In this document: positions 1 through 4,423 of the stretch, piece after piece
Layout: each line of letters opens with the position of its first letter
Position numbering within the stretch: position 1 is the stretch's first letter
Assembly (NCBI GenBank): GCA_003153875.1
Contig: PMBY01000516.1
Span: 5,489 to 11,135, forward strand
From: Myxococcales bacterium
GTDB lineage: Bacteria > Myxococcota > Polyangia > Fen-1088
DNA: 5,647 nucleotides
Direction: 5' to 3'
Notes under the pieces: generated by a model
What the model was told of the DNA's origin: nothing
The model's database searches: none
What the model saw: the letters and a program-made list of their open reading frames with translations, nothing else
Translations under genes and position numbers: made by a program

Positions 1-2
1 AA

Positions 3-74
3 GCAAAAATCGCCAACGAGCAGGCGAAGGCCGACCTGAAGAAGCTGCAGGCCGAAAACGCCGAATCGAAGTGA
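3..74 (+). CDS. C-terminal end of an unidentified Lys/Ala-rich protein (partial)
   Basis: The reading frame starting at base 3 is open from the window edge to a TGA at 72-74 and encodes 23 residues ending in LQAENAESK. The segment is rich in Ala, Lys, Glu and Gln, with Leu/Ile/Ala spaced as in an amphipathic or coiled-coil helix. Many secreted or cell-envelope proteins end in such a tail, but nothing here identifies the family. The other two forward frames are less protein-like: one stops within the segment and the other gives an Arg-rich stretch. The protein's start and function lie outside the window. A gap of 24 bases separates it from the next candidate ATG. Confidence 0.5.
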   Translation, partial: AKIANEQAKADLKKLQAENAESK

Positions 75-98
75 TCGCTCTTCGGGGATGCGCCCGTC

Positions 99-785
99 AT
101 GAAGGACGAGGCCAGGCACACCCATGCGCTTTGCGCCAGAATGCGCGAATGCGTGAAGCCCGAGAATGATGGTAGGCTCCGGGGACAAGACGTGACGTTG
201 ATGAAGATGATCAAGAAGATCGAACCCGCCGAAATGATATGGAGATGGGCTCGCGGTGAAGTCGACTCCCCTGAATTCTTTCCAGCAGAAGACTCTTACC
301 GTCGAGAGGTTCGCGAAAAGCTGGAGCAGAATGATCCTGTACTCAATAAAAAAGGCGTTTCTGCCTTCATCAAGAGGTCCAGGAGAGGTGTGGGGCCCAT
401 CAGCCTATCCGAGAAGTGGACCTGGTATCTGGCTAGTCTCACTATCAGCGCGAAGGAGTTTGCGTCCCTGTACACGAACGATGACGTCAAATGGCGGCGC
501 TACACAAACAACACCCTGCGATTAATTGATGCCGCAGGATTCCTGGCAGGATATCCAGGGGAAGATCGAAGAATAGATGGAATATTGGGCAAATTGACAT
601 GCGACTGCTACGTCAATTCCAGCGGAATAACGCTCCTGAAACGAGACAATGGCGATGGCTATGACATCGAGGAGGGGAACGGTCGCCTTGCCGCAATCTG
701 TATTCACTACCTAATACGAAAGGCAAACGAGCCTCGGTTGAGCGAGATTGATGTCGTGGTCGGGCTGCCTCGGGTACGAGCATAG
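99..785 (+). CDS. Hypothetical protein, low GC, weak ParB/sulfiredoxin-like motif near the C-terminus
   Basis: This is a 228-aa frame that I do not recognise as a named family. It is soluble, with no signal peptide or membrane segment. The one suggestive motif is YDIEEGNGRLAA at residues 188-199, which resembles the 'dGnhRl' loop of ParB/sulfiredoxin-fold proteins, where that loop binds nucleotide; this similarity is remote. The central part is Trp/Arg-rich (KWTWYLASL, KWRRYTNN). The start is uncertain. ATG at 99 has only a GGGGA about 10 bases upstream. GTG at 192 has GGGGA six bases upstream and would remove 31 poorly protein-like residues. ATG at 201 is a third option. Base composition is clearly lower in G+C than in the HNH gene, which suggests horizontal acquisition. 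The gene faces the propeller remnant convergently. Confidence 0.65.
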   Translation: MKDEARHTHALCARMRECVKPENDGRLRGQDVTLMKMIKKIEPAEMIWRWARGEVDSPEFFPAEDSYRREVREKLEQNDPVLNKKGVSAFIKRSRRGVGPISLSEKWTWYLASLTISAKEFASLYTNDDVKWRRYTNNTLRLIDAAGFLAGYPGEDRRIDGILGKLTCDCYVNSSGITLLKRDNGDGYDIEEGNGRLAAICIHYLIRKANEPRLSEIDVVVGLPRVRA

Positions 786-823
786 TCAAATCTAAGGGGT
801 CTTTGAGCGTCCGAGAAGCCTTC

Positions 824-840
824 CGCCCCACATCGGGGCG
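824..840. terminator. Short GC hairpin after the 228-aa gene (weak terminator candidate)
   Basis: CGCCCC at 824-829 pairs with GGGGCG at 835-840 across a five-base loop, 39 bases after the stop at 785. There is no T-run on either side, so it does not meet the usual intrinsic-terminator pattern. It lies between convergent frames, where a bidirectional terminator would be expected. Confidence 0.25.
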
Positions 841-905
841 ATCCACAGTGCGTCCGTGCAAAGCGCCAAGCCGGGTTCTTTTGCCGTTTTCCGGTGCTTG
901 ATGAC

Positions 906-935
906 GCCGCATCAGCCATCACGGACTGATGCGGC
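906..935. repeat. 10-bp perfect inverted repeat around the stop of the Vgb remnant
   Basis: GCCGCATCAG at 906-915 is the exact reverse complement of CTGATGCGGC at 926-935, with a 10-base loop. The TGA that ends the minus-strand propeller remnant (919-921) lies in the loop. Propeller similarity stops just where the repeat begins, so the repeat marks the truncation point. It may be a terminator lacking a T-run, or a recombination or element scar. Confidence 0.55.
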
Positions 936-1227
936 CGATCTTGTTGCCCTGCGACTCGGTGAACCAAAGGTTGCCGTCTGGCCCGGCGGCGATGCCTTCG
1001 GGGTAGCAGGACGCGGTCCTGATCGCGAATTCGGTGATGACAGGGGTTGGGACACCGCTGCCTCCGGTGCCGTTGGTCCCGCCCGCGCCCAACCTCCCGC
1101 CCAGACTCACCATGCCGCCCACATCCAGCGCGCCACCACTCCCGATCAGCCAAAGCAGCCGGAAATTCACTTGTGCGAATGTGGTCGATTCGAGGAAATC
1201 GCATCCAATTCCCTTTGCAATAGCCAC
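919..1227 (-). pseudogene. Remnant of a virginiamycin B lyase (Vgb)-like beta-propeller protein
   Basis: The minus-strand frame from a GTG at 1227 to TGA at 919-921 encodes 102 residues. The last 40 or so contain one propeller blade with the hallmark sequence of the Vgb/streptogramin lyase-like family: VITEFAIRT, then PEGIAAGPDGNLWFTE, then GNKIGRISP. Family members have several such blades in tandem (about 300 residues in total). Here the frame stops directly after the first, and none of the three frames downstream shows another blade. Ahead of the blade is a Gly-rich linker (GAGGTNGTGGSG) like those seen in secreted myxobacterial proteins. The N-terminus shows no signal peptide, so both ends seem lost. 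The remnant's 5' end overlaps the promoter of the divergent HNH gene. It is unlikely to be functional. Confidence 0.6.
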
Positions 1228-1243
1228 TGTACATATGTATAGT
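1215..1243 (+). promoter_or_regulatory. Sigma-70-like promoter of the HNH gene, probably leaderless
   Basis: A -35-like TTGCAA at 1215-1220 (4/6 to TTGACA) is followed after exactly 17 bases by TATAGT at 1238-1243 (5/6 to TATAAT). The ATG at 1251 begins eight bases after the -10 box, where transcription would normally start, and no Shine-Dalgarno sequence precedes it. This points to a leaderless transcript. The assignment comes from consensus matching only. Confidence 0.5.
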
Positions 1244-1244
1244 G
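1225..1244. promoter_or_regulatory. 20-bp palindrome resembling a LexA (SOS) box, overlapping the -10
   Basis: The core TACATATGTA (1230-1239) is a perfect palindrome, and the outer CACT/AGTG arms also match. One base pair (G1229/T1240) breaks the symmetry of the whole 20 bp. It reads CTGT-N8-ATAG, one base away from the CTGT-N8-ACAG pattern of gammaproteobacterial LexA boxes, with an AT-alternating centre. Its overlap with the -10 box fits a repressor operator. Myxococcal LexA is reported to use a different motif, so the bound protein is unknown. Confidence 0.45.
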
Positions 1245-1250
1245 TTCCCC

Positions 1251-2510
1251 ATGTTTACCGTCGAGGAATTGGGTAAGGAGATAGCGGAATTGGCGGTTCA
1301 CTTGGACGCGGCCACGCACCGGTTGCTCGAATGTATTCGCCAATTCGATGCGGAATGCGGATGGGAACCACAAGGGGCAATGTCGTGTGCGCACTGGTTG
1401 TCGTGGCGAATTGGGCTCGACCCGGCCACCGCGCGCGAGAAGGTGCGCGTGGCGCGTGCGCTCGGCAACTTGCCCACCATCGATGCCGCCTTGAAGTCGG
1501 GCAAGCTGTCCTACGCCAAGGTGCGTGCCCTCACGCGCGTGGCCACCCCAGAGACCGAGGCCAAGTTGCTCGACGCCGCCATGTATTCCACCGGCGCCCA
1601 GCTCGAACGCCTGTGCCGCGGCTACCGCATCGCCAAGACCGCCGACAATGCCCTCCCGCCACCCGAGCGCTCTTTGCGCCGTCGCGACTTGCCTGGCGGC
1701 ATGGTCAAGCTCGAAATTGTTCTAACGCCCGACGAAGCCGATCTCGTGCTGGGTGCGCTCGACCGGGCTCGCGGACTCGAGCGCAAGGTTGACGAGCACA
1801 GAATAGAGCAGCCCGACCCCAAGAGGCCATCGCGCGCCGACGGCATGGTCGCCCTGGCCGAAAGCTACCTGGCCGGCAACGCAGGCACCGGCAACGGCGG
1901 CGAGCGCTTCCAGGTCATGCTTCACGTCGATCAAGATCCGCTTGCCCCCGACGGCGCGCTGGCCGGAACCCTGGACGATGGCACGCGCGTTTCCGCGGAA
2001 GCGTTCCGGCGCGTGGCCTGCGACTGCGGCCTCGTGCCCGTGGGCCACGACAAGACCGGAACCACCATGTCCATTGGCAGGCGCTCCCGCTCCATTCCTC
2101 CGGCCATTCGCCGCGCCCTCCTCCTGCGCGACCGCGGTTGCGCCTTCCCCGGCTGCACCCACAACCGATTCCTGCACGGCCACCACATCCAGCACTGGCT
2201 GCACGGGGGCGAAACCAGCTTGGACAACCTTTCTTTGCTGTGCTCGCACCACCATCACCTGGTCCACGAAGGCGGTTGGTCGGTCGAGCGAACCGCGGAC
2301 GGGGATTTGTGCTTTCGGGCGCCCGACGGAGGCGCCCTGCCCGCAGTACCCGCGCACCAGGCCAGCGAAGATGCACTCGTGTTCTTGCACGAATGGGCCG
2401 AGGACCGCGGGCTGGACATCGGGGCGGATACCAACATGCCGCTTTGGGATGGGACACGGCCAGACTACGACTGGGCAGTGGCGGCGTTGGTGTCAGAGGC
2501 GGGGGTGTGA
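1251..2510 (+). CDS. DUF222 / 13E12-type HNH endonuclease
   Basis: This is a 419-aa protein from ATG 1251; a GTG at 1242 in the same frame would add three residues but falls inside the -10/operator. The N-terminal half (about residues 1-160) is the helical DUF222/13E12 region, with the typical SCAHWLSWRIGLDPATAREK and KLSYAKVRALTRVATPE stretches. The C-terminus has a complete HNH nuclease: C297 and C302, HGHHI at 309-313, W316, GGxT, N326, then C331 and H336 as the second zinc pair, and H339. All expected metal and catalytic residues are present, so it should be able to cleave DNA. Such proteins are often multicopy in actinobacteria and some deltaproteobacterial lineages, and their biological role is poorly defined. 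The gene is GC-rich and looks native. It probably starts a transcription unit under the palindrome-controlled promoter, with the antitoxin gene 28 bases downstream. Confidence 0.9.
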   Translation: MFTVEELGKEIAELAVHLDAATHRLLECIRQFDAECGWEPQGAMSCAHWLSWRIGLDPATAREKVRVARALGNLPTIDAALKSGKLSYAKVRALTRVATPETEAKLLDAAMYSTGAQLERLCRGYRIAKTADNALPPPERSLRRRDLPGGMVKLEIVLTPDEADLVLGALDRARGLERKVDEHRIEQPDPKRPSRADGMVALAESYLAGNAGTGNGGERFQVMLHVDQDPLAPDGALAGTLDDGTRVSAEAFRRVACDCGLVPVGHDKTGTTMSIGRRSRSIPPAIRRALLLRDRGCAFPGCTHNRFLHGHHIQHWLHGGETSLDNLSLLCSHHHHLVHEGGWSVERTADGDLCFRAPDGGALPAVPAHQASEDALVFLHEWAEDRGLDIGADTNMPLWDGTRPDYDWAVAALVSEAGV

Positions 2511-2511
2511 A

Positions 2512-2529
2512 AGGGGATTGGGATCCCCT
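2512..2529 (+). repeat. 7-bp perfect hairpin between the HNH and antitoxin genes
   Basis: AGGGGAT (2512-2518) pairs perfectly with ATCCCCT (2523-2529) around a TGGG loop. It fills the 28-base gap between the HNH stop and the antitoxin ATG, and no T-run follows. It could weaken read-through into the TA locus, act as an autoregulatory operator, or occlude antitoxin translation; no Shine-Dalgarno sequence is visible ahead of ATG 2539. Confidence 0.4.
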
Positions 2530-2538
2530 GGTATCGCC

Positions 2539-2778
2539 ATGACACACTCACTACGAGCAACCGTGAAGGATGGGCACCTAGTGCTCCACGAGCCGGTGGA
2601 TTTGCCGGAAGGCACGGTCGTTGACCTGATGCCCGTGGATGACGGGGACGACCTTGACGATGACGATCGCGCGCGGCTGCACGCGGCGCTTGATCGTTCG
2701 CAGAGGGATTTCTTGGACGGCAAGGGGATCCCGGCCGAAGAGGTGCTGGCAGAACTCAGCGCGAGATCAGGTCGGTGA
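2539..2778 (+). CDS. Type II antitoxin (small protein paired with a ParE/RelE-type toxin)
   Basis: This 79-aa protein has two parts. The N-terminal beta-rich segment (residues 4-32: RATVKDGHLVLHEPVDLPEG followed by hydrophobic residues) follows the 'v.dGrl.L.epvdLPeGt.v.l' pattern of AF2212/DUF104-like and AbrB-like antitoxins. A very acidic linker (DDGDDLDDDDRAR) is followed by a helical C-terminus ending in IPAEEVLAELSAR, a common toxin-binding tail. It would neutralise the toxin and probably autoregulate the locus. The toxin start overlaps its stop (GTGA at 2775-2778), the usual coupling of TA pairs. The same frame is open upstream to 1942 inside the HNH gene, but that part is shadow and ATG 2539 is the sensible start. 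The antitoxin looks intact although its partner is broken. Confidence 0.8.
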   Translation: MTHSLRATVKDGHLVLHEPVDLPEGTVVDLMPVDDGDDLDDDDRARLHAALDRSQRDFLDGKGIPAEEVLAELSARSGR

Positions 2779-2959
2779 GGTCCGTCAGAATCGAATTCTC
2801 CCCCGACGCACTTGCGCAGATCCGCGCTGTCTCGGTCTGCACCGCCTGCTGATGCCTCGCACGCGATACCACATCTACTTCACGTTACACGAGCAGCGAG
2901 CGCTCATCTTCGTGCATGCCCCGTGGCACGCCTCTCGCGGCCACGGCCCCAAGCTTTAG
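2775..2959 (+). pseudogene. ParE/RelE-family toxin with internal deletion and frameshift
   Basis: From GTG 2775 the frame encodes SVRIEFSPDALAQIRAV, a typical ParE/RelE N-terminus (first strand and start of helix 1), then hits TGA after 25 codons. In the frame starting one base earlier (2639 register), the C-terminal half of the same family appears: LHRLLMPRTRYHIYFTLHE, then APWHASRGHGPKL, ending at TAG 2957-2959. Family members are about 95-105 residues. Here only 185 bases remain, so roughly 40 codons covering the central helices are missing and the length lost is not a multiple of three. The junction lies near 2820-2840. The product should be inactive, leaving an orphan antitoxin. Conserved ends on both sides make this a deletion rather than a different gene. 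Confidence 0.8.
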
Positions 2960-3117
2960 ACCAGCTTTGTCAGCGTGCCCCACCAGCGGCAGGTGCTCCG
3001 CCCGCAGTCATCGTAGGTCCAATCCGAGTAACAGCGCATGCGCGAGCGATGCGCATTGGCCACCCAGATGACATCGCCGGGCTTGAGCACGCCCGAGAAT
3101 TGAACGGTCCTTCTCAC
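2956..3117 (-). CDS. Small Cys/Trp-rich hypothetical protein, possible third gene of the RusA-nuclease operon
   Basis: This is a 53-codon minus-strand frame from GTG 3117 to TAA at 2956-2958. Its GTG overlaps the upstream nuclease's TGA as GTGA, the same coupled arrangement found between the two genes before it. An in-frame stop eight codons upstream leaves this GTG as the only reasonable start. The product contains FSGVLKPGDVIWVANAHRS, then a Cys/Trp/Tyr-rich tail with C29, C38 and C43 and W33, W45 and W46. This composition is unlikely to be random, but I recognise no family. It could be a real small partner protein, or the surviving C-terminus of a larger gene cut by recombination. No strong ribosome-binding site is visible beyond the overlap. 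Its end overlaps the convergent toxin remnant by three bases. Confidence 0.42.
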   Translation of the reverse strand: MRRTVQFSGVLKPGDVIWVANAHRSRMRCYSDWTYDDCGRSTCRWWGTLTKLV

Positions 3118-3740
3118 TCGTCGTAGAAGCCTGACGTATCAAACTCCAGCTTCTGCACGCGAGTGATTTTCAGCTGTTCGTCGACTTCAACGACGAAGTC
3201 GAAGGGCAATGAGTCAGTGCTAGTGTCGCCGTCATCGCGGTCTACATCCCCGTCCGATCCGTACTGGAGATCGACCTCCACAAGAGCGTTGCCGTGGATC
3301 TCCGAGCCATCGCGTCGAAGGTGAATGGAGGATATGAATAGATCTGAGACGGCTTCGATGCGGGTGTGAGTCGACAAGCTGTCCAGATCTGGTGGAACGG
3401 CCTCCATCATGTACTCTCGGAGTTCGCCTTCAAGACCGTCCACCTCGATCGCGCGCTCTACAGGCGGGGGAGTCCAAACCAGCAGAAACTTTCCCTTCAT
3501 CTGGTGGATGACGTACTTGCGCAGGCTGAGTGCAGCCTTCTCTTTGGCCGGTGGCCACGGCCCCGACTTGAACTCACTCACGATGATTTCCTCCCCCCGC
3601 TTGGCCACCAGATCCGCCTCGTGCTCGCCCACGCTTGCTTGGGTCTGCACCTGGTACCCGTTTTCGAGGTAGTAGCGACTCGCCTCCTCGATCGCTGCTT
3701 GCTCCCAATGCTTCCTTGCTATCTCGTCACGGATCTTCAT
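3114..3740 (-). CDS. PD-(D/E)XK-fold nuclease with acidic C-terminal domain
   Basis: This is a 208-aa protein. Residues 12-95 follow the restriction endonuclease-like core. Helix 1 carries E18/E19 (EQAAIEEASRYYLENGY). A strand-turn-strand then carries D43 (EHEADLVAKRGEE) and E56-F-K58 (IIVSEFKSG). Next come a helix and the strand GKFLLVWTPPP. The E...D...ExK set is complete, so metal-dependent DNA cleavage is plausible. Residues 130-208 form a second, beta-rich, strongly acidic region (VEVDLQYGSDGDVDRDDGD ... FDTSGFYDE) that I cannot assign. There is no membrane segment. Its ATG overlaps the stop of the RusA-like gene (ATGA, 3737-3740), and a G-rich stretch (GGGAG/GGGG) precedes it, so the two are co-transcribed and translationally coupled. 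It could be a restriction or defence nuclease, or an accessory recombination nuclease. Confidence 0.78.
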   Translation of the reverse strand: MKIRDEIARKHWEQAAIEEASRYYLENGYQVQTQASVGEHEADLVAKRGEEIIVSEFKSGPWPPAKEKAALSLRKYVIHQMKGKFLLVWTPPPVERAIEVDGLEGELREYMMEAVPPDLDSLSTHTRIEAVSDLFISSIHLRRDGSEIHGNALVEVDLQYGSDGDVDRDDGDTSTDSLPFDFVVEVDEQLKITRVQKLEFDTSGFYDE

Positions 3741-4180
3741 TGCCCCACACTCCCTTCCAATCCAAATTCGTACATGTCGTTATGGAGGGTACCGTATTCA
3801 ACGTAAATGATATCGTCGTGAACTCCGACCGCGGAGATCAGATCTGCAGCCACACCGTCTGGCATGCCTGAAAGATCGAACGCACGGGGATCCTTGGACC
3901 GGAGGTCAATTAGGCCGGCTCGTCGATGTTTGATGACCTCGTCGTCTCGGTAGCCAATCCCTTCTAGCGCGTCCCAGACAGGTTTACTTACGTTGTCAGC
4001 GTCCATTTGGGTGGGTTTGGCGTGCAGGTAGTACACCAGGCCATATAGGTCACCCGCAGCAGGATTGACGATTTGGGTGCAGTTACCATGCGCCGATTGG
4101 ATCGCTTTCACGAAAATCGACTTCAGGGCGGCCCTGGCATTGACTGAGCGCGGCCTGCAGGTGCAGACGAAAGCTCGCAT
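3737..4180 (-). CDS. RusA-family Holliday junction resolvase (crossover junction endodeoxyribonuclease)
   Basis: This is a 147-aa protein. The central signature is clear: KPTQMDADNVSKPVWDALEG at residues 55-74, followed by the D79-D80 pair. It matches the RusA pattern DxDNxxKxxxDAL-x-G...DD. D60, D62 and K66 correspond to the catalytic D70, D72 and K76 of E. coli RusA, and D79/D80 to its distal acidic residue. The N-terminal CRPRSVNARAALK stretch fits the usual first strand and loop. RusA enzymes are dimers that cut four-way DNA junctions symmetrically with Mg2+ and are mostly carried by phages and prophages. The C-terminus (about residues 100-147) extends past the core and is not recognised. 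The start at ATG 4180 has CAGGG upstream. It heads the operon with the PD-(D/E)XK nuclease. No other phage genes are visible. Confidence 0.85.
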   Translation of the reverse strand: MRAFVCTCRPRSVNARAALKSIFVKAIQSAHGNCTQIVNPAAGDLYGLVYYLHAKPTQMDADNVSKPVWDALEGIGYRDDEVIKHRRAGLIDLRSKDPRAFDLSGMPDGVAADLISAVGVHDDIIYVEYGTLHNDMYEFGLEGSVGQ

Positions 4181-4190
4181 CGGGAAACCC

Positions 4191-4205
4191 TGCCACTAGG
4201 TGGCA
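4191..4205. promoter_or_regulatory. Inverted repeat just upstream of the rusA-like start
   Basis: TGCCAC (4191-4196) and GTGGCA (4200-4205) are perfect arms separated by three bases, ending 10 bases before the ATG (4178-4180, minus strand). In the mRNA the hairpin would lie against the probable ribosome-binding bases (CAGGG). A TTGACG, a possible -35, lies at 4210-4215 on the minus strand, but no convincing -10 follows. The repeat could be an operator or an RNA hairpin that limits translation. Confidence 0.4.
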
Positions 4206-4273
4206 AGAGCGTCAACCGCTGCATCTTTCGCGGAGTCCAATCTCGCCGCAGGAGAGCTTTGGTGGGGGCGCGT

Positions 4274-4318
4274 TTGGCGTAGCGGTCTAGCGCCGATCCC
4301 CTCAAGACCGCTGCCAAC
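4274..4318. repeat. Long imperfect hairpin in the 243-base gap
   Basis: The gap 4181-4423 has no convincing gene. Its main structure is this inverted repeat. AGCGGTCT (4281-4288) pairs perfectly with AGACCGCT (4305-4312). The pairing continues outward through T4280-G4313 and G4279-C4314 and, after a bulged C4278, TTGG (4274-4277) with CCAA (4315-4318). That is 14 paired positions around a 16-base loop. No T-run follows on either strand, so it is not a standard intrinsic terminator of the Sel1 gene. It could be an element scar, an attachment-like site or a structured RNA. Confidence 0.45.
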
Positions 4319-4423
4319 CTAATCGCCGGGCTCCGCCTTGCTCGCGCTGCCACGGGTCGCGGCCGGCGAGGACCGAGACACTGTCGCTCAGCCGGCGTGT
4401 GCCCTGAGGGGGGAGAGAGTTCT

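Noticed and set aside
707..1252. 181-codon minus-strand open frame across the Vgb region
   Set aside because: It is out of register with the recognisable propeller blade and its sequence is Arg-rich with no family features.
1722..2390. 222-codon open frame on the minus strand inside the HNH gene
   Set aside because: It is antisense to a gene with a complete DUF222-HNH architecture; its Ala/Gly/Val-rich product has no motif and is a typical shadow of GC-rich codons.
1942..2538. Long N-terminal extension of the antitoxin frame
   Set aside because: This part overlaps the HNH catalytic region in another frame and encodes Pro/Arg/Ala-rich nonsense; antitoxin-like sequence begins at ATG 2539.
2812..3126. 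104-codon plus-strand frame over the toxin end and the small minus-strand frame
   Set aside because: The recognised ParE C-terminus is in a different frame and this product shows no family pattern.
4201..4320. Possible tRNA or tRNA-derived attachment site in the gap
   Set aside because: The hairpin and a GGAGTCC-like stretch looked suggestive, but no TTCGAATC-type T-loop or cloverleaf could be assembled on either strand.
4123..4353. 76-codon minus-strand frame upstream of and overlapping the RusA-like start
   Set aside because: It has an Arg/Ala-rich product without motifs, overlaps the RusA N-terminus in another frame and has no ribosome-binding site worth the name.
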